From assembly GCA_002482535.1 (NCBI GenBank), contig DLGE01000009.1:10406-74405 (forward strand): 64,000 nt of DNA. Direction: 5' to 3'. The translations under genes were made by a program, and so were the position numbers. Numbering within the stretch: the stretch's first letter is position 1; each line of letters begins with the position of its first letter. Of this stretch, positions 51,090 through 61,784 are shown piece by piece. The notes under the pieces are model-generated. The model was not told the origin of the DNA, made no database searches, and saw nothing but the letters and a program-made list of their open reading frames with translations. The DNA is from Peptococcaceae bacterium UBA7702 (GTDB lineage: Bacteria; Bacillota; Dehalobacteriia; UBA7702).

Positions 51090-51124
51090 TTGTAAATAAA
51101 ATACATGTAAGCCTCCCTTTATGC

Positions 51125-52147
51125 TCAAGAGAAGAGGGGGGCTTTTTCTTTTGCCGTATGGAAAGGGGTAGGGGTTTGGGGGGCCTGTGCCGTTGCCGCC
51201 GTGATGCGGGTGCCGCTTTTCCCCGCCATGGCGTCGAGAGCGTGTTCAAGGGAGGCGATGATCACCCTCCGCCCCGGGCTGCTTTCGGCAAAGATCACGG
51301 CAGCCTCGATTTTCGGCAGCATACTGCCGGGGGCGAATTGGTCTTCGGCGATATAGCGCCGCGCCTCGTCGCTGGTGATCGCGGTGAGGTCCTTTTCGCG
51401 GCTGCTGCGAAAGTGGATTTTTACCCGGTCGATGTCGGTGAGAATCAGAAGACAGCCGGCATCGATCTCTTGGGCTAATTCTGCCGCGGCAAAATCTTTA
51501 TCGATCACGGCGTTCACGCTGTTTAAATTGAAAAGGCCGTTTTTCGCCACGGGAATCCCGCCTCCGCCGCCGGCGATGACGATGTTGCGCTGATCCAAAA
51601 GCTGTGAGATGATCTCCTCTTCAAGAATATGCCGGGGCTTCGGCGATGGCACGAGCTGTCGAAAACCGCGCCCTGCGTCGTCGCTGAAAATGGCGTCACT
51701 GTTTTGGGCGGAAATCTTTTCCGCTTCCTTTCTCGTATAAAAAGGCCCGATGGGCTTGGTGGGATGAAAGAACGCGATATCCAGGGGATCAACACTGATC
51801 TGGGTGATGATGCTGGCGACGTGAACCGGCAGCGCCTTTTTTTGTAATTCCCCGCCGATGATCTTCTGTAGATGAAAGCCGATATAGCCTTGGCTCATGG
51901 CAGTGCAGTCGGCAAGGGCTGCGTCGATGATCTCATCGTCCCGTTGATGACCCAAAGCGAAAGCGTTTTTGATCATGCCTACCTGGGGCCCATTGCCGTG
52001 GGTGATGACAATTTGGTAACCTTCGATGACGAGCTGTTCCAAAAGGGGAATCACCCCAAGAATTTTCTTTTCCATTTCCTTTGGCGTATTGCCCAGGGCA
52101 TTGCCGCCTAAGGCAATGACAATGCGGCGGTTCGTTGTCTGTTCCAT
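51125..52147 (-). CDS. arcC: Carbamate kinase
   Basis: 340 residues. Reversibly makes ATP from carbamoyl phosphate, the last step of arginine-deiminase or purine/agmatine fermentations. IVIALGGNALG at the N-terminus, THGNGPQVGMI (about 49), AGGGGGIPV (about 210) and VNAVIDKDFAAAELA (about 225), with the kinase loop TDIDRVKIHF. About 20 residues longer than usual at the C-terminus (Ala/Thr/Pro-rich). Not next to arcA/arcB here. Confidence 0.95.
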   Translation of the reverse strand: MEQTTNRRIVIALGGNALGNTPKEMEKKILGVIPLLEQLVIEGYQIVITHGNGPQVGMIKNAFALGHQRDDEIIDAALADCTAMSQGYIGFHLQKIIGGELQKKALPVHVASIITQISVDPLDIAFFHPTKPIGPFYTRKEAEKISAQNSDAIFSDDAGRGFRQLVPSPKPRHILEEEIISQLLDQRNIVIAGGGGGIPVAKNGLFNLNSVNAVIDKDFAAAELAQEIDAGCLLILTDIDRVKIHFRSSREKDLTAITSDEARRYIAEDQFAPGSMLPKIEAAVIFAESSPGRRVIIASLEHALDAMAGKSGTRITAATAQAPQTPTPFHTAKEKAPLFS

Positions 52148-52475
52148 AAAAAAGCCTCATTCATTCGTTTTATTTTAGTATTTCCGAAAGAGTGGGGCCT
52201 CATTTTGACAGTTTTTTACTGGAAAACGGAAGAAGTGAAAAATAGTTAATAAAAATTTGTATTTTATGCAGGGAAACGGAAATAAACATAGAATAACCAA
52301 AAATGCAACATAATGTAACAATCATGCAGTAATAGAAAGGAAGTCATAAAAGCATTATTTCGCTAAAGAACATAGAGAAATCTTATGCAGCGTGCTCCTT
52401 GTCATGATATGCCATCGGCCTGGAACATCCTGGGTATGATTTCTTTATCAGCGCGAAGATAACGGAGGAAGGAAT
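52148..52475. other. AT-rich promoter region of the RHS locus
   Basis: 328 bases with no gene. Base composition turns AT-rich compared with the core genes before it. Contains several AT-rich -10-like hexamers; ends with GGAGGAAGGAAT before the RHS start. No single promoter stands out. Confidence 0.4.
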
Positions 52476-55400
52476 ATGAAATTAGAAAGACTGAAAAAGA
52501 AAAAATGGTGTAAGTTTATTTGTTACCTGATCATTGTCGCATTTTTGCTGGAAATCCCTATGCCGGCCTATGCCGCGATCAATTTAGGCGGCGACACAAC
52601 GGTGCAGCCGGCAGAAACAGAGGAGTTTGTCACAACAGAGGAGCCGGCCGTGACAGAGGAGCCTGCCGCAACGGAGCAGGATTTGGGGGATACCCCTATT
52701 ACCGACAATGAAAAGCCGATTTTGCCTGACCTCTTTGGTGTTGATTCAGAAAATTTCCTGGGCATAAACGCGCAGGAAGAAGCCGATGATCCCCAAGAGG
52801 CGTTGTTGGCGGACTGCGACAGAGAAATTCTCGTGGAATTGACGGATCAGCGGGAAGCCAATGTCAAGTATTTTCGGAATACTGATGGCACCCAAACTGC
52901 TTCTGTTTATGACCACGATGTTCATTACCTGGCAGATGACGGTACCTATCAGGATATTGACAACAGCCTACAAAAAATGGAAACAACGAAAGGGAAGGAA
53001 GTTCTGACCAACGAAGAGAACAGTGCTGATTTTACTTTCGCGAAAGACGCTTCCGAGGGAAATTTGGTTTCCATCAATAAAGAGGGCTATAACCTAAAAT
53101 GGAGTTTATCTTCCGCCGAAGACAGTCTGGCTCAGGATACGACAGTCAGAACAAATAACTTTTTAAGTAAGATGACTTCATCCAATAATCCTGCCAATGT
53201 GGAAGATACGGTGGCTTCCGCTCAATACAACAATATTTTAACAAACGTGAATCTCGAATACGTCTTGGTGGGAACGGAACTCAAAGAAAATATTATACTG
53301 AATAGCGCCAAAGTACCCGCTCAATTCTCTTTTGTACTGACTGCATCAGCCTCTCTGTTTGCAAAGGAAGCCGAGGGCCAAATCTACTTTGAAAACGCTG
53401 ACGGTGAAACGGTTTTCCGTATGTCCGAGGCCATAATGTACGATGCCAACGGCGTTGAATCCACAGACATTAAAGTTACGTTATCGACGGTTTCGGAAAC
53501 AGTGGACTCCCATCAGTACAAGCTGACCATCACGCCCTCTGCCGGTTGGCTGAAGGATAAAACCCGGGTTTACCCTGTGGTGCTGGATCCCACGATTTCA
53601 ACAACGCAGTCGTCTGCCGCGATTTCCGATGCCCACATCAACAGTGAGTCTCCTAATACAAACTATGGTACGTCCAGTGCCATGGTGGTGGGTACCAACA
53701 GCTCCGGCAGCAGCCGTGCTTATATGAAATTCACCCTGCCTACCCAGATTCAAAAATCTGACCGCATCGTTGCCGCAGAATTGGGTTTATGCCCCAATAC
53801 CTCAAATCCCTATACCATCTTTAATGGAGGACAGATCAGCGCTGCCCCTACCATGTATATGTTCGCGCCTACAAAGTCTTGGGATGCATCGACTTTAACC
53901 TGGAATAACAAACCTGAATATAATACATCGGAAACCATAGATTACAGCAAGATCGAAATCGTCAACGGCGCCGCCAAAATTGATTGGTATACCTGGGATG
54001 TCACCTCCATCGTGAATAAGTGGTACGACGGCACCGCGCCCAATTACGGCGTGATGATCAAGGATACGGAAAGCACCAAATACAGTAAACGGGCCTATTT
54101 TCATTCATCGAACCTTAGCGGTTCGTCCCAGGTCTATCCCATCATCAATATTTCCTATATGAACATGATCGGTTTGGAGGATTACTGGACCTATCATACG
54201 CAATCAGCGGGCCTTGCCGGCACTGGTTTTGTCAATGATTTTACCGGTGGGTTAACGACGTCTTTCGAGGATTATTCCTGGGACAGTGAATTATTATCCC
54301 TCGGCGTCAGCCACGTCTATAACAGTTACTACGCGGGTACGACTCAGTCATCTCTCAATGTCGGTGACGGGTTTATGCTCAGTCTTCAGGAGCGCATATG
54401 GCGCGTGGTGATCAACGGTACGGAACTGTACCGTTATACCGACGGCGACGGAACCCAACACTATTTCCAGTACATTGATGGCAAATGGACCGACGATTCC
54501 GGGCTTAACCTGACCATGACAATGCCAGGAGACGGGCACTTATACGTAACAGACAAACAGGATAACGTGCGTAAATTCAACTCAATAACGGGCTATCTTG
54601 AGGAAATCAAAGATAACGATGGCAATAAGATCACGATTGAATATTCCGGTAGTGGATATTTGTCCCATGCCTATGACGATGCCGGTCATATGGTCACCTT
54701 TAACCGGGACGGAAATAATCGGTTGGGTTATATCAGCATTAAAGATCGTGACAATCCCAATTTTGCGCTTAAACAGATATCATACACTTACGATTCCACC
54801 GGCCATTTAACGCAAGTTCAGTTTCCGGGGAAAAGTACGGTGAGTTCCAGCGGCAGTAGCGGTGCTGATAACATCGCTCAATTCGGGTATACAGGATTGG
54901 GTTCTCTCAACAGCCTGAGAGATACCGTAAATGGTATGCGCGTGGATTATACGTGGAATGAAAGCAACGAAACCCGACGTATTAACGGGTTTATGGTATA
55001 CAATGCTTCTGGCCAAGAGGAAAGTGCCTATACCATGGCATATTCATCTCATTGCACCAGGTTTACGGAAACCAAGCCGAACATCGGACGTAATCAAGTT
55101 TATGTATTCAACTACATGGGGCAAACAATTTCCGCCCAGGATCAGGATGGTAATGCTCTCTTCTGTGAAACCGGAATGTCCGGCGGCGCAAAGAATAAAA
55201 TTACCTTTGCCTCAAAAGCACAGCAGACGATTACAAACTTATTAAAGAACCATGATTTTGAGAATGGAAGAGCAGATTACGATGTGACGGGAACCACCAG
55301 GTTAAGAGATACTGTCACCGTTGCTACAGAAAGCGTCTTTTATGGAACAAACTCTTTAGCAGTTAGAAAGATTGACAGGGGTAATATCTCGACTTTCACA

Positions 55401-58400
55401 GGAGCCTACCAATCAGTTACGGTAAATGGTGGAAAACCCTATACTTTATCGGCGTATGTCAAAACCAGTGGTTGCTCAGTGAACGGCGCTGTTTTGAAAT
55501 TGGAGGCGCTATCCGGCAGCACTACGGTGAAAACAGCGGAAACGGATAGAATCGTCAGTGAAAACGGCTATATGCGCTTTGAAACGACCATTGATTTAAG
55601 TTCCTATAGCGCGGCAAACACCTATACGTTAAAAGCTTCTTTTGGCATGAAAAATGTGATAGCCACCGCCTATTTTGACAGTGTTCAGTTAGAAGTAGGG
55701 GCGTGTAGCAACCGTTACAACCTCATCGAAAACGGCAATTTGGAAAGCAGTCTGGACGGTACATGGACGGTTGAAAATAAAGAGTCATATGACGGGCTGG
55801 TAACGGGGACACGCAATCAAACCGGCAATTGCTATCAATTCTATGGCAACGCGGATAAGTCCAAAAAGCTTTATCAAACAGTACCTATGAAAGGTACGGC
55901 GGGAAATAGCTTTGTATTGGGCTGCTGGGTGAAGTCTACCGGGCTGCCGAACAAAGATAACGGTGACGGTACGAAGCAGTGCCTTGGTATGACCTTAAAG
56001 TTCAACAATACCGACGGAACAGCCACGTATCAAAATCTCCTGATTACGCCTACATCAGAGGAATGGCAGTATATTTGTGCCAACGCCGTGGCCAAGAAGG
56101 ATTTCTCTTCCGTAACGCTATATTTAAAATTTAACTATAACCGCAACTACGTATGGTTTGACGACGTGCAGTTATACAAAGATTCCTTTGGCGATAGCTT
56201 CATGTACGACAGCAAGGGGAATGTGATTTCCGTTGTGGATAAAGCCAGTAACACCGCCTCCGCCGTGAACAATGTTAATAACGATACCACGTCCTATACC
56301 GATGGCAAAGGACAGACGTATACATTGGAATACGATAATGGCAGCACATCGGCGAAGAACCATAACCTGACGCAAAGCACGGCGCCGGACGGCACGTATT
56401 CTAAATTCACCTATGATTCCCACGGGAACGTGACGGCAGCGAAGCAGTATCGTCGAGGGTCTACTACGCGCGCAATCTCGAGCACCATAGATTATACGGA
56501 TAACGGCGCATACAAAGAGAGCAGTACAGATCAACGAGGGCTTGAAACAACATATAGTTACAAACAAAATACCGGATTACTGACTTCAACCAGTGCCCCT
56601 GTTGGGCCGATAAATACGAACAATACACTTACAACAACAATGGAGTATGATGATCAAACGAATTACCTGACAAAAGCATTCACAAGCGCCTCTAATGCTA
56701 AAGTAGAATATACATACGAAAAGCACCGTTTGAGTAGTCTTCAAGTTGGAACGGATTCTGCATACTTAAAATTTCATCTTAGCTATGATAATATGGGAAA
56801 TTGTACAACCGTAAGTCGCTCATCTTCGGGAAATTCAACACCGGTAGTACTGGCTACATATACGTATCTTAGTGGTAGAGGTTTAGTTAGTTCACAAAAA
56901 TTTGGCAACGGGCAGACATTAAACTATTCTTATGATACGAGCGACCGTTTGGTTGGTGTTACTTCCGGGGGTAACCAAATCAGCGAGTATGTATATGACA
57001 GCAATGGTTTATTGGGGAAATCATATTCTTACGGTGGAAACTCTTTTGTTACCACCAATCAATATGATCTTGCTGACCGCCTGATTAGGACATATAACTC
57101 CAACGGTTCCGGAATATATAATGTCGGCTATGATAAAAATAATCTGATGACAGGATATAACAGCTATTTAAAAGACGGGAACGCCAATCTGGAATATACT
57201 ACGGAATACGTATATAATTTATTCCCGCGTACAGCAGGTAACGATGATACTGGAGTTGATAAACCAAAAACCAATTCTTTGAAAACGGGATCTACATTAT
57301 TAGCAGATACCAGTTACGGTTATGATTATTATGGACGAAATACAACGATGCTGGCATCGGCGGGAACCAGCGATTCTCATATCAAGATTGGCTACGCCTA
57401 TTTGGACGTTGGCACGGATAAAACGACAACTTTACCGCGGCATATGGCGGTGCGTTATACTACCACAGATACCTCTTCTGCTGTGGATATGTTCTACGGT
57501 TTAAGTTACGATCGCGCAGGGAACATCACTAACGTCGAAAACGTTTATAAAAACGGTACGACTTATAACGAAGGCTATACCTATGACAGTTTAAGCCGTC
57601 TGACCGGGGCAACCAATGTCGACAACAGCGGCGATAACTACGCATATACTTATGACGACAGGGATAACATCATCGGCAGCACCGTAACAAATAACGGCAC
57701 AACGACACAAACCAAAGCATATACTTATGCTACTGATGATATCAATCGATTGGCATCCTTCAGCCACACCACGAACAGCGGTATAATGACCCGGAGTTAT
57801 ACCTGTGATGTCATCGGCAATCCCACGGCCATCTCGGAAACAGACAGTTCAGATAATTCTACCCGCAATTTGGCCTTAACATGGACCCAAGGGAGACTCC
57901 TAAGCAATGTAAGCGATGGTTCTACACTAAATAATACCTATTGTTATAACGCCGCAGGGAATATTTCCAAAAAGACCCTTGCCGACGGCTCTTATGTGAT
58001 ATATCATTATAATGGTGGAAAGTTAGAGTACGAAGAACATTTCAACGCCAGTAACGTATTGCAGGAATTATTAAAATATTCCTACGATGTTAGCGGTGAC
58101 GTAGAATATCTGCTTTATAAAGACGGTGACTTCAGCAATGCCAATGCCTTTGATCTTTACTATTACGTCCGCGACGGTGTTGATAACATTACCGACATAT
58201 TTCAGCTAAGGGAACAAAGCGGCAGTTCTACCACGGTGGTAAACCGCATTGCCGCCCATTATGAATACGATCCTTACGGCAATATATTAAGCGTTGATAA
58301 ATACAACAACGATCCCATCGGCGATATCAACCCCATCCGTTACAAGGACTACTACTACGACCTTCAAACCGGCTGGTATCAACTAACAAGCCGCTTCTAC

Positions 58401-58955
58401 GATCCCGAAGTAGGGCGTTTTGTTAACATGGATTCACAGATAAATTTAGGAATAATTGAGTCAAATTTATATGCGTATTGCAATAATAATCCTGTAAATA
58501 TGGCAGATCCATCTGGGCATTTGCCAAAACTTATATCTAATATAGGAAAAGCGATAAAAAGTATTACCAAAAAAATAGTAAATATAGTGAAAAGTGTAGT
58601 ATCCCCAAAAAATAGTATTGGTAAAGCAACTACTATTGTAAAAGTATCCTTTCCAACAAAAGGACAGCCTAACTCAAAAGTTAAATCTCCTAATGGTTTA
58701 ACTGAACGGGAATATGGTCCAGATGGAAATGCAAAAACAGATACGGATTATGGCCATGCACATCATCATCCTGATCTTTCTAGTCCGCATCACCATGATT
58801 GGGAGTGGGATGATGAGGATAATCCTACTAGAGGACCTGCATACGCAATGCCGTATATGGATACTTCAACCTTAGGTGTGGGATTATTTACAGTGACTAT
58901 GGCCGGATTAGTGATTTATGTATATAAATGGTGTTACTTTCCTTATGGGAAATAA
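52476..58955 (+). CDS. Secreted RHS/YD-repeat polymorphic toxin
   Basis: 2159 residues. Signal peptide (basic KLERLKKKKWCK, hydrophobic core, cleavage after AYA near 33), Thr/Glu/Pro linker (about 45-70), DNRLRE-like module (about 385-560; SDAHINSESPNTNYGTS), YD-repeat barrel (about 640-920 and 1240-1950), two carbohydrate-binding-like modules (about 919-1080 and 1080-1235, each opening NxDFENG/NGNLES), then the RHS core RFYDPEVGRFVNMDSQ and boundary NPVNMADPSGH near 2010. The last ~145 residues are a unique tip: His-rich GHAHHHPDLSSPHHHDWEW, then a C-terminal hydrophobic helix. The barrel should encapsulate the tip, which is the toxin; activity not identified. Followed by a candidate immunity gene. 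Confidence 0.9.
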   Translation: MKLERLKKKKWCKFICYLIIVAFLLEIPMPAYAAINLGGDTTVQPAETEEFVTTEEPAVTEEPAATEQDLGDTPITDNEKPILPDLFGVDSENFLGINAQEEADDPQEALLADCDREILVELTDQREANVKYFRNTDGTQTASVYDHDVHYLADDGTYQDIDNSLQKMETTKGKEVLTNEENSADFTFAKDASEGNLVSINKEGYNLKWSLSSAEDSLAQDTTVRTNNFLSKMTSSNNPANVEDTVASAQYNNILTNVNLEYVLVGTELKENIILNSAKVPAQFSFVLTASASLFAKEAEGQIYFENADGETVFRMSEAIMYDANGVESTDIKVTLSTVSETVDSHQYKLTITPSAGWLKDKTRVYPVVLDPTISTTQSSAAISDAHINSESPNTNYGTSSAMVVGTNSSGSSRAYMKFTLPTQIQKSDRIVAAELGLCPNTSNPYTIFNGGQISAAPTMYMFAPTKSWDASTLTWNNKPEYNTSETIDYSKIEIVNGAAKIDWYTWDVTSIVNKWYDGTAPNYGVMIKDTESTKYSKRAYFHSSNLSGSSQVYPIINISYMNMIGLEDYWTYHTQSAGLAGTGFVNDFTGGLTTSFEDYSWDSELLSLGVSHVYNSYYAGTTQSSLNVGDGFMLSLQERIWRVVINGTELYRYTDGDGTQHYFQYIDGKWTDDSGLNLTMTMPGDGHLYVTDKQDNVRKFNSITGYLEEIKDNDGNKITIEYSGSGYLSHAYDDAGHMVTFNRDGNNRLGYISIKDRDNPNFALKQISYTYDSTGHLTQVQFPGKSTVSSSGSSGADNIAQFGYTGLGSLNSLRDTVNGMRVDYTWNESNETRRINGFMVYNASGQEESAYTMAYSSHCTRFTETKPNIGRNQVYVFNYMGQTISAQDQDGNALFCETGMSGGAKNKITFASKAQQTITNLLKNHDFENGRADYDVTGTTRLRDTVTVATESVFYGTNSLAVRKIDRGNISTFTGAYQSVTVNGGKPYTLSAYVKTSGCSVNGAVLKLEALSGSTTVKTAETDRIVSENGYMRFETTIDLSSYSAANTYTLKASFGMKNVIATAYFDSVQLEVGACSNRYNLIENGNLESSLDGTWTVENKESYDGLVTGTRNQTGNCYQFYGNADKSKKLYQTVPMKGTAGNSFVLGCWVKSTGLPNKDNGDGTKQCLGMTLKFNNTDGTATYQNLLITPTSEEWQYICANAVAKKDFSSVTLYLKFNYNRNYVWFDDVQLYKDSFGDSFMYDSKGNVISVVDKASNTASAVNNVNNDTTSYTDGKGQTYTLEYDNGSTSAKNHNLTQSTAPDGTYSKFTYDSHGNVTAAKQYRRGSTTRAISSTIDYTDNGAYKESSTDQRGLETTYSYKQNTGLLTSTSAPVGPINTNNTLTTTMEYDDQTNYLTKAFTSASNAKVEYTYEKHRLSSLQVGTDSAYLKFHLSYDNMGNCTTVSRSSSGNSTPVVLATYTYLSGRGLVSSQKFGNGQTLNYSYDTSDRLVGVTSGGNQISEYVYDSNGLLGKSYSYGGNSFVTTNQYDLADRLIRTYNSNGSGIYNVGYDKNNLMTGYNSYLKDGNANLEYTTEYVYNLFPRTAGNDDTGVDKPKTNSLKTGSTLLADTSYGYDYYGRNTTMLASAGTSDSHIKIGYAYLDVGTDKTTTLPRHMAVRYTTTDTSSAVDMFYGLSYDRAGNITNVENVYKNGTTYNEGYTYDSLSRLTGATNVDNSGDNYAYTYDDRDNIIGSTVTNNGTTTQTKAYTYATDDINRLASFSHTTNSGIMTRSYTCDVIGNPTAISETDSSDNSTRNLALTWTQGRLLSNVSDGSTLNNTYCYNAAGNISKKTLADGSYVIYHYNGGKLEYEEHFNASNVLQELLKYSYDVSGDVEYLLYKDGDFSNANAFDLYYYVRDGVDNITDIFQLREQSGSSTTVVNRIAAHYEYDPYGNILSVDKYNNDPIGDINPIRYKDYYYDLQTGWYQLTSRFYDPEVGRFVNMDSQINLGIIESNLYAYCNNNPVNMADPSGHLPKLISNIGKAIKSITKKIVNIVKSVVSPKNSIGKATTIVKVSFPTKGQPNSKVKSPNGLTEREYGPDGNAKTDTDYGHAHHHPDLSSPHHHDWEWDDEDNPTRGPAYAMPYMDTSTLGVGLFTVTMAGLVIYVYKWCYFPYGK

Positions 58956-58970
58956 CTTTTGGAGGTTATT

Positions 58971-59420
58971 ATGATTAGAGGAATTCGTTTTAAAATTCCT
59001 AATAAGTACTTTCATCCTTTTGAAGAAATGATGTTAAATATTAATATTGAGAAGTATATTTGGACAATTGCAGATAATCAGGTTTTTAAAAAGGGAGGTG
59101 AGTTTTTATTTACGGAAGACACCTATTGGGGAATTGATTTTAAAAAGATCATTATACATAACATTTATTATGTTGTTTTTGCTAATATAAAAGCATTTTT
59201 TAATAAGAATGATATTTCTGAAATTAAGGACTTTCATGATTTTATGCAAAGTAAATGTCAAATGGTAATTATCTGTTGTGATGCTGAATTCGTAGAGATA
59301 TATTGTAAAAGTTTTGATGACCTCGAAATAATCAGAAGAAACGCACTAGAGCATGATTATCAAGATGTCGAAGAGATTACATCTGAAAATGATCAAAGAA
59401 TTGATTTTAGTGCATTTTAA
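58971..59420 (+). CDS. DUF2691-like candidate immunity protein
   Basis: 149 residues from ATG 58971 behind TTTTGGAGGTTATT, 15 bases after the RHS stop. MIRGIRFKIPNKYFHPFEEM and KYIWTIADNQVF fit DUF2691. Acidic C-terminus (YQDVEEITSENDQRIDFSAF). AT-rich like the toxin tip. Small, soluble, directly downstream of a toxin tip: the standard place of an immunity protein, so it probably neutralises the 2159-residue protein's tip. Confidence 0.75.
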   Translation: MIRGIRFKIPNKYFHPFEEMMLNINIEKYIWTIADNQVFKKGGEFLFTEDTYWGIDFKKIIIHNIYYVVFANIKAFFNKNDISEIKDFHDFMQSKCQMVIICCDAEFVEIYCKSFDDLEIIRRNALEHDYQDVEEITSENDQRIDFSAF

Positions 59421-59441
59421 GCTGATGCAAGGACAAATGAC

Positions 59442-61781
59442 GTGAGGGGGATTCAAATCGGTACCGCTTCGGCGTATCAGAAATATAACTATGCTTACGA
59501 CACCGCCGGGAATATGACCTCAATCAGCCATTCTTCCTCCGGCAAGACGACGCCAAGTATCTTGGAATCCTATACGTATCTTAGCGGCAGGGGTTTGAAA
59601 GCCTCCCAAACCTATGGCAATAATCAGACGCTGAATTATACCTACGACAGCCAGGATCGCTTGATCGGCGTCTCGACTACCGCCGGCCCCATCAGCAAAT
59701 ACGAATACAACAGCAACGGCTTGATGGGGAAATCCTACTCCTATACGGAAAATGCCCAAAACCCCATCTACATTCTGAATCAGTACGATTTGGCGGAACG
59801 GTTGATCAGCACGTATAACTCCAAAGGTTCCGGGATCTATGATATCTCCTATGATAAGAATAACCTGGCCACCGGCTACAAGAGCTACCTGCGAGACGGC
59901 AGCGCGAATCTGGAATATACAACTCAATACGCGTATAACGAATGCTTAAGTGGAGCCATCCAAAACGGCGTGGATAAACCGAAAACAGACACCTTAAAAG
60001 CCGGGAGTACAGAGCTTTCAAGCACAAATCTCGGTTATGACGCCTATGGCCGCCTCACCTCTATGCTGGCCTCGGCAGGAGATATCGGCGTGTCCCATGT
60101 GAAAATCGGTTACGCCTATTTAGAGGTCGGCACGGACAAAACCACGAGCTTGCCGCGGCATATGGCAATCCGCTATACAACGCATCCGGATTCCACCAAT
60201 GAGGCCGTAGACTTGACCTATTATCTGACTTATGACCGGGCCGGGAATATTACAAATGTTGAAAACGCTCCTTTGAATGGCGCAACCTACAACGAAGGTT
60301 ATGCCTACGACAGTTTAAGCCGTCTGACCGGGGCGACCAATGTGTCCAACACGGGAAAAGACTATGCCTATACTTACGATGACAGGAATAACATCACCGG
60401 CAGCACCGTCACGAACAACGGCACGACAACGCAAACGAAAACGTATACTTACGCCACCAACGATATCGACCGACTTACCTCCTTCAGCCGTACCACAGCC
60501 AGTGGTACGGTAACGAGAAATTACACCTGCGATGCCATCGGCAACCCCACGGCCATCTCGGAAACCGACAGTTCGAATAACTCTACCCGTAATTTCACAT
60601 TAGGTTGGACGCAGGGCAAACTTTTAAGCAATATTAATGATGGTGCGGCGCTGAACAACACCTACTATTACGATGCCGACGGCAATGTTTCGAAAAAAGT
60701 TCTTGCGAGCGGTTCCTACGTGGTATATCATTACAGTGACGGTGTGCTGGAATACGAGGAACACTTCAATGCCAGTAATGTATTGCAGGAAGTACTGAAG
60801 TATTCCTATGATGCCGACGGCAACGTGGAATACCTGCTGTATAAGGACAATAACTTCAGCAATGCCAATGCCTTTGACCTTTACTATTACGTCCGTGATG
60901 CCGTGGGCAATATCACCGATTTGTTCCAGATAAGAGAACAGAGCGGCGGCAGCACGACAGTGGTAAATCGCATCGCCGCCCACTATGAATACGATCCTTA
61001 CGGCAATATCCTAAGCGTTGATCAATACAACAACGATCCCATCGGTGATATCAACCCCATCCGTTACAAGGACTACTACTACGACCTTCAAACCGGCTGG
61101 TATCAACTAAGCAGCCGCTTCTACGATCCCGAAGTAGGGCGTTTCCTCAACGCCGATGATCTTAGCCTGTTGATGCAAACCGATTCCGGTGTTATCGATA
61201 AAAATCTCTATGCCTATTGTGATGGCAACCCTGTCATGCGGAAGGATGACGGGGGAGACTTTTGGGTAACGGTAGGGATTGCAGTGATTGGTGCGGTAGT
61301 TGGCGCAGCTTTCGAGGCAGCATCACAGTATGCTGAATATGGTGAGATAAGAGACCCAAAACAACTTCTTATTGCTGCTGGCATAGGGGCCCTTTGTGCA
61401 GTGGTACCTACATACGCACCTTTAATTACTGGTGGTGGAAACTTTTTACAAGAAATGACTGCAAAAGATGCGGATCTAACTCCAAGTTATATAGCAAATG
61501 CTGCCTTAGACTCTGTCGTTGCTGCAGGTACAAGTAAATTATTTGGAAAAATGTCCGACAATATTGCGGCTAATATTAAAAAGACAATGTCTATCAAGCC
61601 AAAAGTCACTTTAGGAAAGACTATCATCAGTAGGGGTTCTAACAGTACAAAGAGTAGCGGCCTAAAATATAAACGAGGATATAGATCTACAAGGTTATCA
61701 GTTTATAGGGCACTATCAATTTGGGAAGGTGGAACGTTTTATTTCTACAAGAATTCTAAACGTCATATATTTGGACATTAA
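59442..61781 (+). CDS. Orphan RHS cassette with a second toxin tip
   Basis: 779 residues from a GTG with hardly any ribosome binding site and no signal peptide. It matches the last third of the full RHS protein: YD repeats (DTAGNMTSISHSSSGKTTPS etc.), the RHS core DYYYDLQTGWYQLSSRFYDP near 545 and boundary YCDGNPVMRKDDGG near 595 (a degenerate form of NPVxxxDPxG). The tip (about 605-779) differs completely: a helical AIVGAVVGAAFEA-like segment, then YIANAALDSVVAAGTSKLFG and a basic end with RGYRSTRLSVYRALSIW. Such displaced cassettes are normally silent until recombined into the main gene. Its own candidate immunity gene follows. Confidence 0.8.
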   Translation: MRGIQIGTASAYQKYNYAYDTAGNMTSISHSSSGKTTPSILESYTYLSGRGLKASQTYGNNQTLNYTYDSQDRLIGVSTTAGPISKYEYNSNGLMGKSYSYTENAQNPIYILNQYDLAERLISTYNSKGSGIYDISYDKNNLATGYKSYLRDGSANLEYTTQYAYNECLSGAIQNGVDKPKTDTLKAGSTELSSTNLGYDAYGRLTSMLASAGDIGVSHVKIGYAYLEVGTDKTTSLPRHMAIRYTTHPDSTNEAVDLTYYLTYDRAGNITNVENAPLNGATYNEGYAYDSLSRLTGATNVSNTGKDYAYTYDDRNNITGSTVTNNGTTTQTKTYTYATNDIDRLTSFSRTTASGTVTRNYTCDAIGNPTAISETDSSNNSTRNFTLGWTQGKLLSNINDGAALNNTYYYDADGNVSKKVLASGSYVVYHYSDGVLEYEEHFNASNVLQEVLKYSYDADGNVEYLLYKDNNFSNANAFDLYYYVRDAVGNITDLFQIREQSGGSTTVVNRIAAHYEYDPYGNILSVDQYNNDPIGDINPIRYKDYYYDLQTGWYQLSSRFYDPEVGRFLNADDLSLLMQTDSGVIDKNLYAYCDGNPVMRKDDGGDFWVTVGIAVIGAVVGAAFEAASQYAEYGEIRDPKQLLIAAGIGALCAVVPTYAPLITGGGNFLQEMTAKDADLTPSYIANAALDSVVAAGTSKLFGKMSDNIAANIKKTMSIKPKVTLGKTIISRGSNSTKSSGLKYKRGYRSTRLSVYRALSIWEGGTFYFYKNSKRHIFGH

Positions 61782-61784
61782 TTT

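Noticed and set aside
56172..56567. 131-codon minus-strand frame inside the RHS gene
   Set aside because: Shadow of YD-repeat coding sequence.
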